Shown: positions 8,179 through 17,448, counted from the stretch's first letter. The stretch: 45,000 bases of DNA from Gammaproteobacteria bacterium (GCA_009839505.1 VXPO01000005.1:1-45000), one strand, 5' to 3'. The notes: generated by a model from the letters alone, not told the origin. Program-made: numbers and translations.

Positions 8179-11100
8179 GTGGAAGAGGCTCTGGCAAACG
8201 CTAGGCAGTATCGAACGAAGGACGTCTTGCTCCGTACCACCGTCCGCCGGGCGATGTGGTTGATTGCGTTCCTATGTGTTGCGGGTTCTGTGTCCGCCCA
8301 GGCAAGGGACCTCTTCATGCCCGTCGACCGCCCGGCAGTGCCGCCTTCGGTCGACGACTCGGAGACGGACCTTCGAACCACCGCCGATGTACCGAACTGG
8401 GGCGGTGAGACTGAGAGGCACCGGCGCATGCGAGTCGACTTCACGGCGCTGGACGAAGTGCGCGAAGCGTTGGCCGACGGCGAGTCCCCGACGATCGGCG
8501 TGAACCTGTTCGAGGATGTGCGCTTCGAAGCCGTTGACCTGCGCACGGCCCCAACGGCGACGGGCTATTCGCTGGCGGCTTCGCTGCGGAACATTCCCCA
8601 CGGTACACTGACGCTGGTGGTCAACGGCGAACTCGTGACCGGAACGGTGCGCACGCCCCTGGCGACCTTCACCATCGACTCCTCGGGCGGCCCGGTCCAC
8701 ATTCGCAAGGTCGACCCGTCCACGCTCCGCAAGCTGGCGGAGCCGCTGGATCCGGCACGCCTTCCCAAGAGTTCCAGGGCCGTGGGCACCGGGGATCCAT
8801 CGGCTTCGGCGGAGGATCCATCCGTGGTCGACTTGCTCGTGCTCTTCACACCATCGGTCACCGATGCGCGCGGCGGAATTGTGCAGGTTCACGGCATGGT
8901 TGATCTTTGGGTGGCCGAAACGAACCAGGCGTTCGAGGACAGCGGCGCGGATGTTCGCGTGTTCCTGACGCGGGCGGTAGGCGTGGACTACCTGGAGGGG
9001 GGCGCCTCGAGTATCGATCTGTATCGGTTGGCGATTCCGGGTGACGGGTACCTCGATGTCGCGCATGAACTGCGGGAGAAGACCGGTGCGGATCTCGTTC
9101 ACCTAATCGCCTCGTCCAATGATGTCTGCGGCATCGCCTTCCTCATGCCCGGGATCTCAGCGGAGTTCGAGGATCGGGGCTTCGGCCTCACGAGCCACGA
9201 ATGCGGCGGCTCGACCTTTGCCCACGAGTTGGGTCACAACCTGAGTCTTCGCCACGACCGCTACGTGGATCCGTCCAACTCGCCGTACGCCTACAGCCAC
9301 GGCTACGTGAATCAGCGGGCGTTCGAAGAAGACGCCAGCGGTACCCAACGTTGGCGCACGATCATGGCGTACCCGAACCAGTGCTCTGAGTCAGGGTTCC
9401 AATGTCCAAGACTGCTTCGCTACTCCAACCCGGAGCAATCCTACATGGGCGATCCCCTCGGCGTTGCGGGGGACTCCCCGACCTTGCAGACCGACGGGCC
9501 CGCCGACGCACGCCGAAGCCTCAACAATGCCAGGGTCGTGGTGGCGGCATATCGGGGAGCGGGCCCCGACTTGGCGATCACGCCGGTGCTTACCGATCGG
9601 TCGTGGGACGCGGGTCAGGACGTCACCATCGTCGCCGCCGTGACCAACCAGGGAAGGATCGACTCGGGCGCAGCCACGGCGACCTACTACCGCTCGACGG
9701 ATCCGGTCATCGACACGGACGACACCGCGTTGGATTCGTTTGAGGTCGACACGCTTTCGGCGAAGGAAACCGACACCCACGTATTTGCGACAACGGCACC
9801 CGATGAGCACGGGCGGTTCTACTACGGGCTCTGCATCGGCGTGGTGGACGGGGAGACGGATACCACGAACAACTGCTCGGTGGGACTGGCCGTTTCCGTT
9901 GGTCCCACGGTAGCGGTCAGCGACACACGCATCGTCGAAGGTAACAAGCTGACGTTCTCGGTCGAAGCGTCGGCGGCGCAGTCCACTCCGGTCGAGGTCC
10001 GCTGGGAACTTCGGCAGGGCACCGCGGTAGCCGGTGTCGACTACGCCGATGCGGCGGGAACGATCACCTTCGCCGCGAACGACACATTCGAGACGGTGTC
10101 GGTGGATACCTTGGCGGACGAGCTACCCGAAGGCGAAGACACTCTAACGCTCGTGCTGGTCGGAACCTCGCCCCCTGGTAGCCTCGTGGTGAGCCCGGAC
10201 GGTGGAGAGGCAACGGGTACGATTCTGGACGATGACGACGACCTTCGAATTCCCGATGAGAGCCTGCGAGCCGCGCTGAATCGGGCGCTGGGGAAAGGGA
10301 GCGAAGAGGATGTCACCGCGGACGAGTTGGCGGAGCTCGCCTCGCTCGTCGTTCCGAGTCGCGGCATAGCTGATCTAACGGGCATCCAGGCTGCCACTGC
10401 CCTCAAACGGTTGGTGCTGAACGGCAACTCCGTGACGGACTTCGGTCCACTTCGCCACTTGGCCAATCTCACCCGGTTGGAGTTGGCCGAAAACGGGATC
10501 ACGGACGTCGTCGGACTGGCTGAACTGTCCAACCTGATCGACTTGGTGCTGTCCAAAAACGACCTCGACGACCTCGCGCCGCTTGCGGGGTTGACGGCCC
10601 TTCGATTGCTGGACCTGGAGTCAACGGGCGTTTCGGATCTGTTGCCTCTTGCCGGTTTGACGGGAATGGAGACATTGCATCTTCGCGACAACGCCGTGGC
10701 CGACTTGTCACCGTTGCAGGATCTCTCGCGCCTGTCGACCCTCGACTTGAACTACAACGACGTGTCGGATCTGCAGCCTCTCAAGAGCTTGACGCGCCTT
10801 GCCTGGCTTGGACTGTGGTCCAACGGGATCACCGATGTCGAACCCTTGCGGAACCTGGAGCAGCTCATCTGGCTCGACTTGGACGAGAACGCGGTCAAGG
10901 ACATCGAGCCGCTGGCGGGGCTCTCGGACTTGACTTTCCTGTGGCTGTTGGACAATGAGATTGCCGACCTCCCCAGTCTGGATGGGTTGGAGAGCATCGA
11001 AGGATTGGACTTGGCTTCGAATCGACTGGTCGACATCGGGCCGCTTGCATCGTTAGACACATTGGAACTCCTGGACTTGGGTGGCAATGCGATCAGGAGC

Positions 11101-13251
11101 ATCGAGGCCTTGTCGGGCCTGATCGGGCTCGAAGAGCTCTTCTTGGACAGCAACCGCATTTGGGACATCTCGCCTTTGGCTGGCATGACCCGGCTTGTCC
11201 GGTTGGATCTGGGCGACAACCTCGTTGCCGATCTGCAACCCCTCGCGGGTTTGACCCGTCTGCGGACCCTCGACCTGAACGACAATCTGATTCGCGACGT
11301 GGCCCCGCTCACCGACCTCACCGCGTTGCGGACGCTCCGCCTCGCCGACAACCGGATCCGCGACGTCGAACCGCTGGTCGACAACGCTGGCCTGCGTTTC
11401 GGCGATCGGGTCTACCTACAGGGCAATCCGCTGTCGTCGGCATCCGTCGACGACGTTGCGACCTTGCGGGGACGCGGCGTCACGGTGTTCGACGTTGGTC
11501 TGTCGATCGCCGCTGCATCTGCGTTGGAGGGAGACCCGCTCGAGTTCCTGGCCCGGTTGTCATCGGCGGTCGATGGGGATGTCAGTGTGAACTGGGCTGC
11601 GTTCGGGGTGACCGCGGACGAGCCCGACGACTTCGCCTCCGGCCAGTCCGGCACGGTCCGGATTGCAGAAGGCGAGACGGAGGCATCCTTCAACCTGCCG
11701 ACCTATCAAGACGACCTGGTGGAGCCGCATGAGACCGTCCTAGTCGGGTCAGCGATCGCTGGCGCGCCCAGTGGGGTCGCCTTTTCCGAGCGGCTGGCGC
11801 TGGGGCTGATCGCCGATCGGGATGGACCCCGTGCGGATGTGCCCGTGTTCGCGCCGGCGAGCGACGAGACGCGCCAAGGCTTCGTGCGGGTGTCCAACTA
11901 CCGAGGTGTAAGGGTCGTTCACGTCGACGCGTTCGACGACGCCGGCAACCGGCGCTCCACCTCGCTGGCCTTGAATGGGCTCGCGGCCGCCCATTTCAAC
12001 TCGGATGACCTTGAGGGCGGCAACTTCGGTAAGGGACTGTCGCGTGGCGTTGGAATGGGGACGGGTGACTGGCGTCTTGAAATGCGCGGCGCGAGTGTGG
12101 AGGTGCTCACCTACATGCGCACCAGGGACGGCTTCCTGACAAGCCTGCACGACCTGGTGCCGGCCGGCCCCGATGGCTACCGGGTACCGGTATTCAATCC
12201 CGGCAGCAACAAGAACCAGGTGAGTTTGCTGCGTTTGGTGAATGCCGGTACGGAAGACGCTACCGTGAATATCTCCGGCACGGACGATCGCGGTGACGCT
12301 TCCCCGGGAACCGTGCAGCTCGTCTTGGCTGCCGGCGAGTCCCGCTCCATCTCTGCGGCGGATTTGGAGTCGGGCAGTGGGCTCGACGGCGACGGCTTGG
12401 GCGACGGCTTCGGGAAGTGGCGGCTTGTAGTTGCCTCGGATGAGCCTGTCGGGGTCGCCAGCCTGTTGGAGAGCCCGACCGGGCATCTGACGAATCTCTC
12501 GACGACACCGGACAACAAGGAGTCAGTGGATGGCGAGACCCTGCATCGGGTACATCTATTTCCATCTGCCTCGGACCCCAAGAAGCGGCAGGGGTTCCTG
12601 CGGGTCGTCAATCGGGGCGCTGCCGGCACGGTCGAGATCCAAGCCTACGACGACACCGGGTACGATCCACCGGCGGTCACGCTGAACCTCGACGAAAACG
12701 AGACGGTCCACTTCAACTCGAACGACCTTGAATCCGGCGAAATGGAGAAGGGGCTTGCCGAAGGCGTTGGCTCGGGCCAAGGCGACTGGCGACTCGAGTT
12801 GACCAGTTCCCTCGATCTCGACGTGCTGACCTACATCCGGCGGACCGAGGACGGCTTCCTGACCAGCATGCACGACACCGCAACGGTGACCGACGGTGTT
12901 CATCACGTACCGATCTTCAACCCCGGCAGCAACCGCAACCAAGTCAGCTGGTTACGCCTGATGAACTACGGCTCGGAGCCCGCCATGGTTAGCATCCGGG
13001 GATTCGACGACACCGGTTCGTCCTACGGCATCGTGGAGTTGTCCGTCCCGGGCGAATCGGTGCGCATGCTCTCCGCCCAGGAACTGGAGGCCGGCGCCAG
13101 CGACTTCATGGGCACCCTGGGGGACGGTGTAGGGAAGTGGCAACTCTCGGTGCGGTCCGACTCGCCCATCCATGTGATGAGCCTCCTCGAAAGCCCTACT
13201 GGCCACCTCACCAACCTCTCGACCTCGACGGGAGTACTGTCGGCAGAGTGA
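8179..13251 (+). CDS. giant secreted metzincin-type protease with Calx-beta, LRR and C-terminal repeat domains
   Basis: Up to 1690 residues. Order: signal peptide (MWLIAFLCVAGSVSAQA); propeptide-like region; a metzincin catalytic domain (about 205-460) with zinc motif HELGHNLSLRHD (His349, Glu350, His353, His359) and Met-turn TIMAY (Met396); a CARDB-like adhesive domain (about 465-575); Calx-beta (about 580-680); fifteen 22-residue internalin-type LRRs (about 730-1075); a second Calx-beta-like domain (about 1110-1215); four repeats of about 115 residues to the end. GTG at 8179 has GGGAG six bases upstream; TTG at 8227 (after GAAGGA, giving MLRTTVRRAMWLIAF) and ATG at 8254 are also plausible and give cleaner signal peptides. 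Likely secreted or surface-displayed, cleaving or binding proteins outside the cell. Apparently monocistronic. Confidence 0.88.
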   Translation: MEEALANARQYRTKDVLLRTTVRRAMWLIAFLCVAGSVSAQARDLFMPVDRPAVPPSVDDSETDLRTTADVPNWGGETERHRRMRVDFTALDEVREALADGESPTIGVNLFEDVRFEAVDLRTAPTATGYSLAASLRNIPHGTLTLVVNGELVTGTVRTPLATFTIDSSGGPVHIRKVDPSTLRKLAEPLDPARLPKSSRAVGTGDPSASAEDPSVVDLLVLFTPSVTDARGGIVQVHGMVDLWVAETNQAFEDSGADVRVFLTRAVGVDYLEGGASSIDLYRLAIPGDGYLDVAHELREKTGADLVHLIASSNDVCGIAFLMPGISAEFEDRGFGLTSHECGGSTFAHELGHNLSLRHDRYVDPSNSPYAYSHGYVNQRAFEEDASGTQRWRTIMAYPNQCSESGFQCPRLLRYSNPEQSYMGDPLGVAGDSPTLQTDGPADARRSLNNARVVVAAYRGAGPDLAITPVLTDRSWDAGQDVTIVAAVTNQGRIDSGAATATYYRSTDPVIDTDDTALDSFEVDTLSAKETDTHVFATTAPDEHGRFYYGLCIGVVDGETDTTNNCSVGLAVSVGPTVAVSDTRIVEGNKLTFSVEASAAQSTPVEVRWELRQGTAVAGVDYADAAGTITFAANDTFETVSVDTLADELPEGEDTLTLVLVGTSPPGSLVVSPDGGEATGTILDDDDDLRIPDESLRAALNRALGKGSEEDVTADELAELASLVVPSRGIADLTGIQAATALKRLVLNGNSVTDFGPLRHLANLTRLELAENGITDVVGLAELSNLIDLVLSKNDLDDLAPLAGLTALRLLDLESTGVSDLLPLAGLTGMETLHLRDNAVADLSPLQDLSRLSTLDLNYNDVSDLQPLKSLTRLAWLGLWSNGITDVEPLRNLEQLIWLDLDENAVKDIEPLAGLSDLTFLWLLDNEIADLPSLDGLESIEGLDLASNRLVDIGPLASLDTLELLDLGGNAIRSIEALSGLIGLEELFLDSNRIWDISPLAGMTRLVRLDLGDNLVADLQPLAGLTRLRTLDLNDNLIRDVAPLTDLTALRTLRLADNRIRDVEPLVDNAGLRFGDRVYLQGNPLSSASVDDVATLRGRGVTVFDVGLSIAAASALEGDPLEFLARLSSAVDGDVSVNWAAFGVTADEPDDFASGQSGTVRIAEGETEASFNLPTYQDDLVEPHETVLVGSAIAGAPSGVAFSERLALGLIADRDGPRADVPVFAPASDETRQGFVRVSNYRGVRVVHVDAFDDAGNRRSTSLALNGLAAAHFNSDDLEGGNFGKGLSRGVGMGTGDWRLEMRGASVEVLTYMRTRDGFLTSLHDLVPAGPDGYRVPVFNPGSNKNQVSLLRLVNAGTEDATVNISGTDDRGDASPGTVQLVLAAGESRSISAADLESGSGLDGDGLGDGFGKWRLVVASDEPVGVASLLESPTGHLTNLSTTPDNKESVDGETLHRVHLFPSASDPKKRQGFLRVVNRGAAGTVEIQAYDDTGYDPPAVTLNLDENETVHFNSNDLESGEMEKGLAEGVGSGQGDWRLELTSSLDLDVLTYIRRTEDGFLTSMHDTATVTDGVHHVPIFNPGSNRNQVSWLRLMNYGSEPAMVSIRGFDDTGSSYGIVELSVPGESVRMLSAQELEAGASDFMGTLGDGVGKWQLSVRSDSPIHVMSLLESPTGHLTNLSTSTGVLSAE
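10366..11400 (+). repeat. fifteen in-frame internalin-type leucine-rich repeats
   Basis: Coding repeats of 22 residues with consensus LxxLxLxxNxIxDxxPLxxLxx, for example LTRLELAENGITDVVGLAEL and LRTLDLNDNLIRDVAPLTDL. They are preceded by an internalin-like cap (IPDESLRAALNRALGK). The DNA copies have diverged, so this is an old protein repeat rather than a recent tandem duplication. Confidence 0.9.
11836..13230 (+). repeat. four C-terminal domain repeats, pattern A-B-A-B
   Basis: Units begin near residues 1220, 1334, 1456 and 1575. A-type units contain RQGFVRV or RQGFLRV, FNSDDLE or FNSNDLE, GDWRLE and LTYxR-x-DGFLTS-HD; B-type units contain VPVFNPGSNKNQV or VPIFNPGSNRNQV, GKWRL/GKWQL and SLLESPTGHLTNLST. 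A and B share the same framework (xxGxGxW-L, then L-S/T-xxS/T), so all four probably come from one ancestral domain. I cannot name the domain. Confidence 0.8.
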
Positions 13252-13316
13252 CACCGAGGCGGGGTTGGGACGTGTTGCTCGCGCAGACGGACGACGACAA
13301 CGCGTCCACCACGGCG

Positions 13317-15224
13317 CTACGGTGGCGGACGGCGTTCGCGCAGCGCGGTTTGGATCTCCTCGAGGATCGTGGGATCGTCGATGGTCGACGGCGGCTCGTA
13401 AGGTTGGCCATCGGCGATCTTGCGAATCACTTGGCGGAGAATCTTGCCCGAGCGCGTCTTTGGTAGGCGCGGCACGACCAGCGCTCGCTTGAAGTTGGCG
13501 AACGCGCCCACGCGGCGACGAACCATCTGCACCAGTTCTGATTCCAATTCCGCGGGGTCGGCATTGACGCCGTCCTTGAGCAGCATCAGCCCAAGCGGCA
13601 CCTGGCCCTTGTCTTCGTCGGCGATACCGACCACGGCGCATTCCGCCACCGCGGGGTGGGCGGCCACCACCTCTTCGAGTTCGCCGGTCGACAGCCGGTG
13701 GCCAGCGACGTTCATCACGTCGTCCACCCGACCCATGATGTAGACGTAGCCGTCGGCGTCGCGGTAGCCACCGTCGCCGGTGAGATAGAAACCCGGATAG
13801 CGCGACCCGTAGGCTTCGACGTAGCGCTGATGGTCGCCCCAGATCGTAGACAGCGTGCCGGGCGGCAGGGGTGCCTTGACCACGACGTTGCCTTCCTCGT
13901 CCGGACCGAGTTCATTGCCGTTGTCGTCCAGAACGCGCAGGTCGTAGCCAGGCACCGGAAAGCCCGGACTTCCGGATCGGGTCTGCCGTGCGTCGGCATC
14001 GGCGACACCCACCATGCTGGCGCAGATCGACCAGCCGGTCTCGGTCTGCCACCAGTGGTCGATCACCGGGGTGTGGACGGTCGCCTTCAGCCACTCGTAG
14101 GTGGGCGGATCCAACCGCTCGCCCGCGACGAACAGGTATTCGAGGCAGGAGATGTCATAGCGCCGCTTCAATGTCGCGTCCGGATCCTCTTTCTTCACCG
14201 CGCGAAACGCCGTGGGTGCGACGAAGAACGTCTTCACGCCGTGTTCGGCAATGACCCTCCAGATGGCGCCGGCGTCGGGCGTGCGCACGGGCTTGCCCTC
14301 GTACAGCACGGTCGTGCAGCCCTTGATGAGGGGTCCGTAGACGATATACGAGTGCCCCACCACCCAGCCGACGTCCGAGGCGGCCCAGTAGACGTCGCCG
14401 GCATCGCAGCCGTAGATCGTATCCATGCTGTAGTTGAGTGCCACGGCGTGCCCGCCGTTGTCGCGCACGACACCCTTTGGCCGCCCGGTGGTGCCCGACG
14501 TGTAGAGGATGTACAGCGGATCCCAAGCATCCACCTCTACCCAATGCGCAGGTTCGCTCGAGGCTTCCCAAGCGTCCCAGTCGAGGTCGCGGCCTTCGAT
14601 CAACGGCGCTTCGTGTTGGGGTCTTTGGACGATCACCGTGTGCGCTGGTTTTGACGTGGCCAAGTCAATGGCTTCGTCCAGCAGCGGCTTGTAGGGGATG
14701 ACGGTCTGGAATTCGATCCCGCATGATGCGGACAGCACCACCTTGGGGTTTGCATCGTCGATCCGCACGGCCAGTTCCGGTGCGGCGAAGCCGCCGAACA
14801 CCACGGAGTGGACAGCGCCGATGCGGGCACAGGCCAGCATGGCGATCACGGCTTCCGGGATCATCGGCATGTAGACGATGACTCGGTCGCCCTTTGATAC
14901 TCCGAGATCACCGAGGCCCCCTGCGACCCGGGACACCCGTTCGGTAAGTTCCGCGAACGACCAGCTCAGGATTTGGCCGGTGACGGGTGAATCGTAGATC
15001 AACGCGGTGGCGTCGCCCCGCCCGGCCTGCACGTGCCGGTCGAGCGCAAGCCAAGCGGTGTTGAGCTTGCCGCCTCGAAACCAGCGGATCGTGCCGTTTG
15101 AATCCTCATCGAGGATCGATGCCGGGAACTCGAACCAGTCGATGTCGCGTGCGGCCTCGCGCCAGAAAGACCCGGGATCCTCGATGGATAGCCGGTACGC
15201 TTCCTCGTAAGTGCGGATTTTCAA
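13317..15224 (-). CDS. prpE: propionate--CoA ligase (PrpE-like acyl-CoA synthetase)
   Basis: 635 residues, ACS-type AMP-forming ligase that activates propionate (or another short acid) to its CoA thioester in the cytoplasm. Seen: N-terminal ACAS extension YEEAYRLSIEDPGSFW; P-loop YTSGTTGRPKGVVRDNGGH, where the VRDNGGH continuation is characteristic of PrpE rather than acetyl-CoA synthetase; DHWWQTETG; YLTGDGGYRDADGY; and KTRSGKILR with the acetylatable catalytic lysine. The start is a TTG at 15224 (MKIRTYEEAY), supported by AGGAGGT about ten bases upstream inside the end of the previous gene. The racemase gene ends four bases before it, so the two are co-transcribed. Confidence 0.9.
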   Translation of the reverse strand: MKIRTYEEAYRLSIEDPGSFWREAARDIDWFEFPASILDEDSNGTIRWFRGGKLNTAWLALDRHVQAGRGDATALIYDSPVTGQILSWSFAELTERVSRVAGGLGDLGVSKGDRVIVYMPMIPEAVIAMLACARIGAVHSVVFGGFAAPELAVRIDDANPKVVLSASCGIEFQTVIPYKPLLDEAIDLATSKPAHTVIVQRPQHEAPLIEGRDLDWDAWEASSEPAHWVEVDAWDPLYILYTSGTTGRPKGVVRDNGGHAVALNYSMDTIYGCDAGDVYWAASDVGWVVGHSYIVYGPLIKGCTTVLYEGKPVRTPDAGAIWRVIAEHGVKTFFVAPTAFRAVKKEDPDATLKRRYDISCLEYLFVAGERLDPPTYEWLKATVHTPVIDHWWQTETGWSICASMVGVADADARQTRSGSPGFPVPGYDLRVLDDNGNELGPDEEGNVVVKAPLPPGTLSTIWGDHQRYVEAYGSRYPGFYLTGDGGYRDADGYVYIMGRVDDVMNVAGHRLSTGELEEVVAAHPAVAECAVVGIADEDKGQVPLGLMLLKDGVNADPAELESELVQMVRRRVGAFANFKRALVVPRLPKTRSGKILRQVIRKIADGQPYEPPSTIDDPTILEEIQTALRERRPPP

Positions 15225-15227
15225 GTA

Positions 15228-16370
15228 CTACGCCACCTCCTGGGCTGCTTGGACGACGCCCGTTGCCTCAAGGGAATCGATTTCGGCATCGTCCAGTCCA
15301 AGACTCGCGAGCACCTCGCGGGTGTCTTCGCCGGGAATCCGCGCCGCGTGCGAGACCCTGGGGCTCGTACGGCTGAATCGCGGCGACGGTGCCGGCTGGG
15401 TAACTCCGTCCACCTCCACGAACGTACCGCGATGGCGGTTGTGAGGATGGTCCGGGGCTTCGAGGATCGACAGCACCGGGGCGAAGCAGACGTCGCTGCC
15501 CTCCATGATCGCGCACCACTCGTCACGAGTCCTGGTCTTGAAGACCTCCGTCAGTTCCGCCTTGAAGCCCTCCCACTGGTCGCCGTCCATTTGCGGCCCG
15601 AAGCGGTTCGGGTCGACGCCGGCCTTGTCCACGAGCTCAGCGTAGAACTGGGGCTCGATCGCGCCGACGCAGACGTACTTGCCGTCCTTGGTCTCGTAGG
15701 TGTTGTAGAAGTGCGCGCCGCCGTCGAGCATGTTCGAACCGCGCTGGTCCTTAAAGCCGTGTCCTGCCATGGAGAAGAACATCGCCATGAGCGATGCGGC
15801 GCCATCGACCATGGCGGCGTCGATGACCTGGCCCTTGCCGGAACGGGCGGCCTCGAGCATGCCGCAGACCAACCCGTAGGCCAGCAACATGCCGCCGCCG
15901 CCGAAGTCGCCGATGAGGTTGAGCGGTGGGACAGGTTTGCCCCCCGGTTCGCCGATGGCGTGGAGCGCGCCCGCGAGGCCGATGTAGTTGATGTCGTGGC
16001 CGGCGGCGTGTGCGATGGGACCTTCCTGGCCCCAGCCGGTCATGCGGCCGTAGACGAGTCTCTCGTTGCGCGCAAGGCAGTCGTCCGGGCCGAGTCCCAG
16101 GCGCTCCGTGACACCCGGCCGAAAGCCCTCGAACAGGGCATCGGCCGTGTCGACGAGCTTGAGCACGAGCTCGACTCCCTCGGGCTGCTTCAGATCCACG
16201 GCGACGGAACGCCGGTTCCTGGCGAGCACGTCCCGGGCGCGCCGTCCTCCTCGGCCGATGCGATCCACGCGGATCACCTCCGCGCCCATGTCCGATAGCA
16301 TCATCCCGCAGAACGGTCCGGGACCGATGCCCGCGAGTTCGATGACGCGAAACCCATTTAGCGGTCCCAC
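15228..16370 (-). CDS. alpha-methylacyl-CoA racemase (CoA-transferase family III)
   Basis: 380 residues, the usual length. It interconverts (R)- and (S)-2-methylacyl-CoA by deprotonation at C2. All three catalytic residues of the Mycobacterium enzyme have counterparts at nearly the same numbers: His125 in GHDINYIGLAGALHAIG, Asp155 in LIGDFGGGG and Glu239 in VGAIEPQF. It starts with GPLNGFRVIELAGIGPGPFC, the family opening. The GTG at 16370 is chosen because GGGAGG lies about eight to nine bases upstream; the upstream ATG would add an uncharacteristic tail. Working before PrpE it fits degradation of branched-chain acids to propionyl-CoA, although many family III members are CoA transferases, so the assignment rests on the catalytic triad. 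Confidence 0.9.
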   Translation of the reverse strand: MGPLNGFRVIELAGIGPGPFCGMMLSDMGAEVIRVDRIGRGGRRARDVLARNRRSVAVDLKQPEGVELVLKLVDTADALFEGFRPGVTERLGLGPDDCLARNERLVYGRMTGWGQEGPIAHAAGHDINYIGLAGALHAIGEPGGKPVPPLNLIGDFGGGGMLLAYGLVCGMLEAARSGKGQVIDAAMVDGAASLMAMFFSMAGHGFKDQRGSNMLDGGAHFYNTYETKDGKYVCVGAIEPQFYAELVDKAGVDPNRFGPQMDGDQWEGFKAELTEVFKTRTRDEWCAIMEGSDVCFAPVLSILEAPDHPHNRHRGTFVEVDGVTQPAPSPRFSRTSPRVSHAARIPGEDTREVLASLGLDDAEIDSLEATGVVQAAQEVA

Positions 16371-16400
16371 TGAACTGTCCTCCCTCTGCTTGTCGGGTTG

Positions 16401-16406
16401 AGTGTA
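16401..16406 (-). promoter_or_regulatory. possible -10 box of the racemase-prpE operon
   Basis: Reads TACACT on the minus strand, about 31 bases before the GTG start. No good -35 partner at normal spacing. Confidence 0.3.
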
Positions 16407-16546
16407 GCCGAGGATGGATCGCAACACCGCCTGACATGCCGCACCCTAAGCGCTGTCGCGTATTCCGGCTTCCATGAACCGGCCACTTGCAGTCGCCCGT
16501 CGCGAGTGACGATACTGCGGCCGTGGACGTTGAACACGGCAATCCG

Positions 16547-16939
16547 ATGACCGTTGCGATTCCGCCTCGACCGGTACCGGTGACCGTGGGCGCGACGATG
16601 CTGCTCGGCAGCGCGCTCGCCCTGATCGTCACCTGGGCGATGGGCGTGGATGCGGTCGACAACAACGGTGGCCGGGTGTTCTTCGTGGTGCTCTGGGGCT
16701 TTTTGGCCTGGGCCGCCTATGGCGGGTCCGGCTGGGTCCGCGGTGCCGTCGTCGCCGTCTTCGTGGTTACCGTCCTTGGTTTCGTGAACGCTCCGTCGTT
16801 CGATGGCGCCGTCCGTGCGCTACCCACGGGCGACGTGATCTCGAAGATCCTCGCATTGGCCTCCCTGCCGATGTTGTGGTCGACGCCAGCGCGGCGGTGG
16901 TTCGCCGCCACCAAGGAGAGCCGCCACCAAGGAGAATAG
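16547..16939 (+). CDS. small integral membrane protein of unknown function
   Basis: 130 residues with about four hydrophobic helices (for example TMLLGSALALIVTWAMG, VFFVVLWGFLAWAAYGG and AVVAVFVVTVLGF). The ATG at 16547 is preferred over upstream GTG 16523 and TTG 16487 because hydrophobic coding begins just after it; no strong ribosome site distinguishes them. Divergent from the racemase operon and convergent with the VOC gene. No family recognised. Confidence 0.6.
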   Translation: MTVAIPPRPVPVTVGATMLLGSALALIVTWAMGVDAVDNNGGRVFFVVLWGFLAWAAYGGSGWVRGAVVAVFVVTVLGFVNAPSFDGAVRALPTGDVISKILALASLPMLWSTPARRWFAATKESRHQGE

Positions 16940-16945
16940 GGAGAG

Positions 16946-16963
16946 CGCGCCCTGACGGGCGCG
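16946..16963. terminator. hairpin between convergent genes
   Basis: CGCGCCC-tgac-GGGCGCG, a perfect 7-bp stem with 4-nt loop, seven bases after the membrane-protein stop and 25 bases from the end of the VOC gene. It ends in TTGATG rather than a U-run. Confidence 0.55.
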
Positions 16964-16987
16964 TTGATGCGATTCGGACCGTTACTT

Positions 16988-17371
16988 CTATTTCGCGGAC
17001 AGTTGGATCAGGACGCCGTGAGTTGACCGCGGGTGGACGAAGACCTGCGGTCCGCCCTCGCCGATGAGCTGCGCGCCGCCGGCCTTCATCGTGGCGCAGG
17101 CCGCATCGAGGTCGTCGACCGCGAAAGCCACGGTGTGGATACCCTCGCCCCGCTTGTCCAGTGCCTGACCCACTGCGGATGAGCGGTCGGTCGGCGCCAC
17201 GACTTCGATGAAACCGCCGCCGGGCAGGTTGAAGAACGCCTGCTTGATGCCCAGGGCGTCGTTCTCGTCGGTGCGGTCGAGCGTCAACCCGAGTTTGTCA
17301 CGGTAGGTGGCGATGCCCTCGTGGATGTCGCCGACCCGGACGACGAGATGATCGAATGCCGATAGCGCCAT
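16988..17371 (-). CDS. VOC-family protein, methylmalonyl-CoA-epimerase-like
   Basis: 127 residues, two beta-alpha-beta-beta-beta modules of the vicinal-oxygen-chelate fold. Putative metal ligands: His8 in FDHLVVRVGDI, the IKQAFFNLPGG strand, and His in GEGIHTVAFAVDDL. The last ligand, normally Glu in methylmalonyl-CoA epimerase, appears as Gln in HGVLIQLSAK, so epimerase activity is uncertain. With PrpE and the racemase less than 2 kb away a role in propionyl/methylmalonyl-CoA metabolism is attractive. The ATG at 17371 follows GGGGG by five bases. A generic glyoxalase or other VOC enzyme is the alternative. Confidence 0.7.
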   Translation of the reverse strand: MALSAFDHLVVRVGDIHEGIATYRDKLGLTLDRTDENDALGIKQAFFNLPGGGFIEVVAPTDRSSAVGQALDKRGEGIHTVAFAVDDLDAACATMKAGGAQLIGEGGPQVFVHPRSTHGVLIQLSAK

Positions 17372-17410
17372 GGAATCCCCCTCTGTCTTTGTCATGTTGG
17401 ATTGGTTGAG

Positions 17411-17419
17411 TGCTATGGT
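17411..17419 (+). promoter_or_regulatory. possible extended -10 promoter for the gene at 17449
   Basis: TGCTATGGT, an extended -10 with TATGGT, about 30 bases before the GTG start and just upstream of the divergent VOC gene. No clear -35. Confidence 0.3.
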
Positions 17420-17448
17420 ACACACGAAGCACGTCGCGGAGCATCGTC

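Noticed and set aside
10366-11400. The repetitive LRR coding region as a DNA tandem repeat or CRISPR-like array
   Set aside because: Periodicity is 66 bp in frame with protein-level conservation only; there are no identical repeats with unique spacers.
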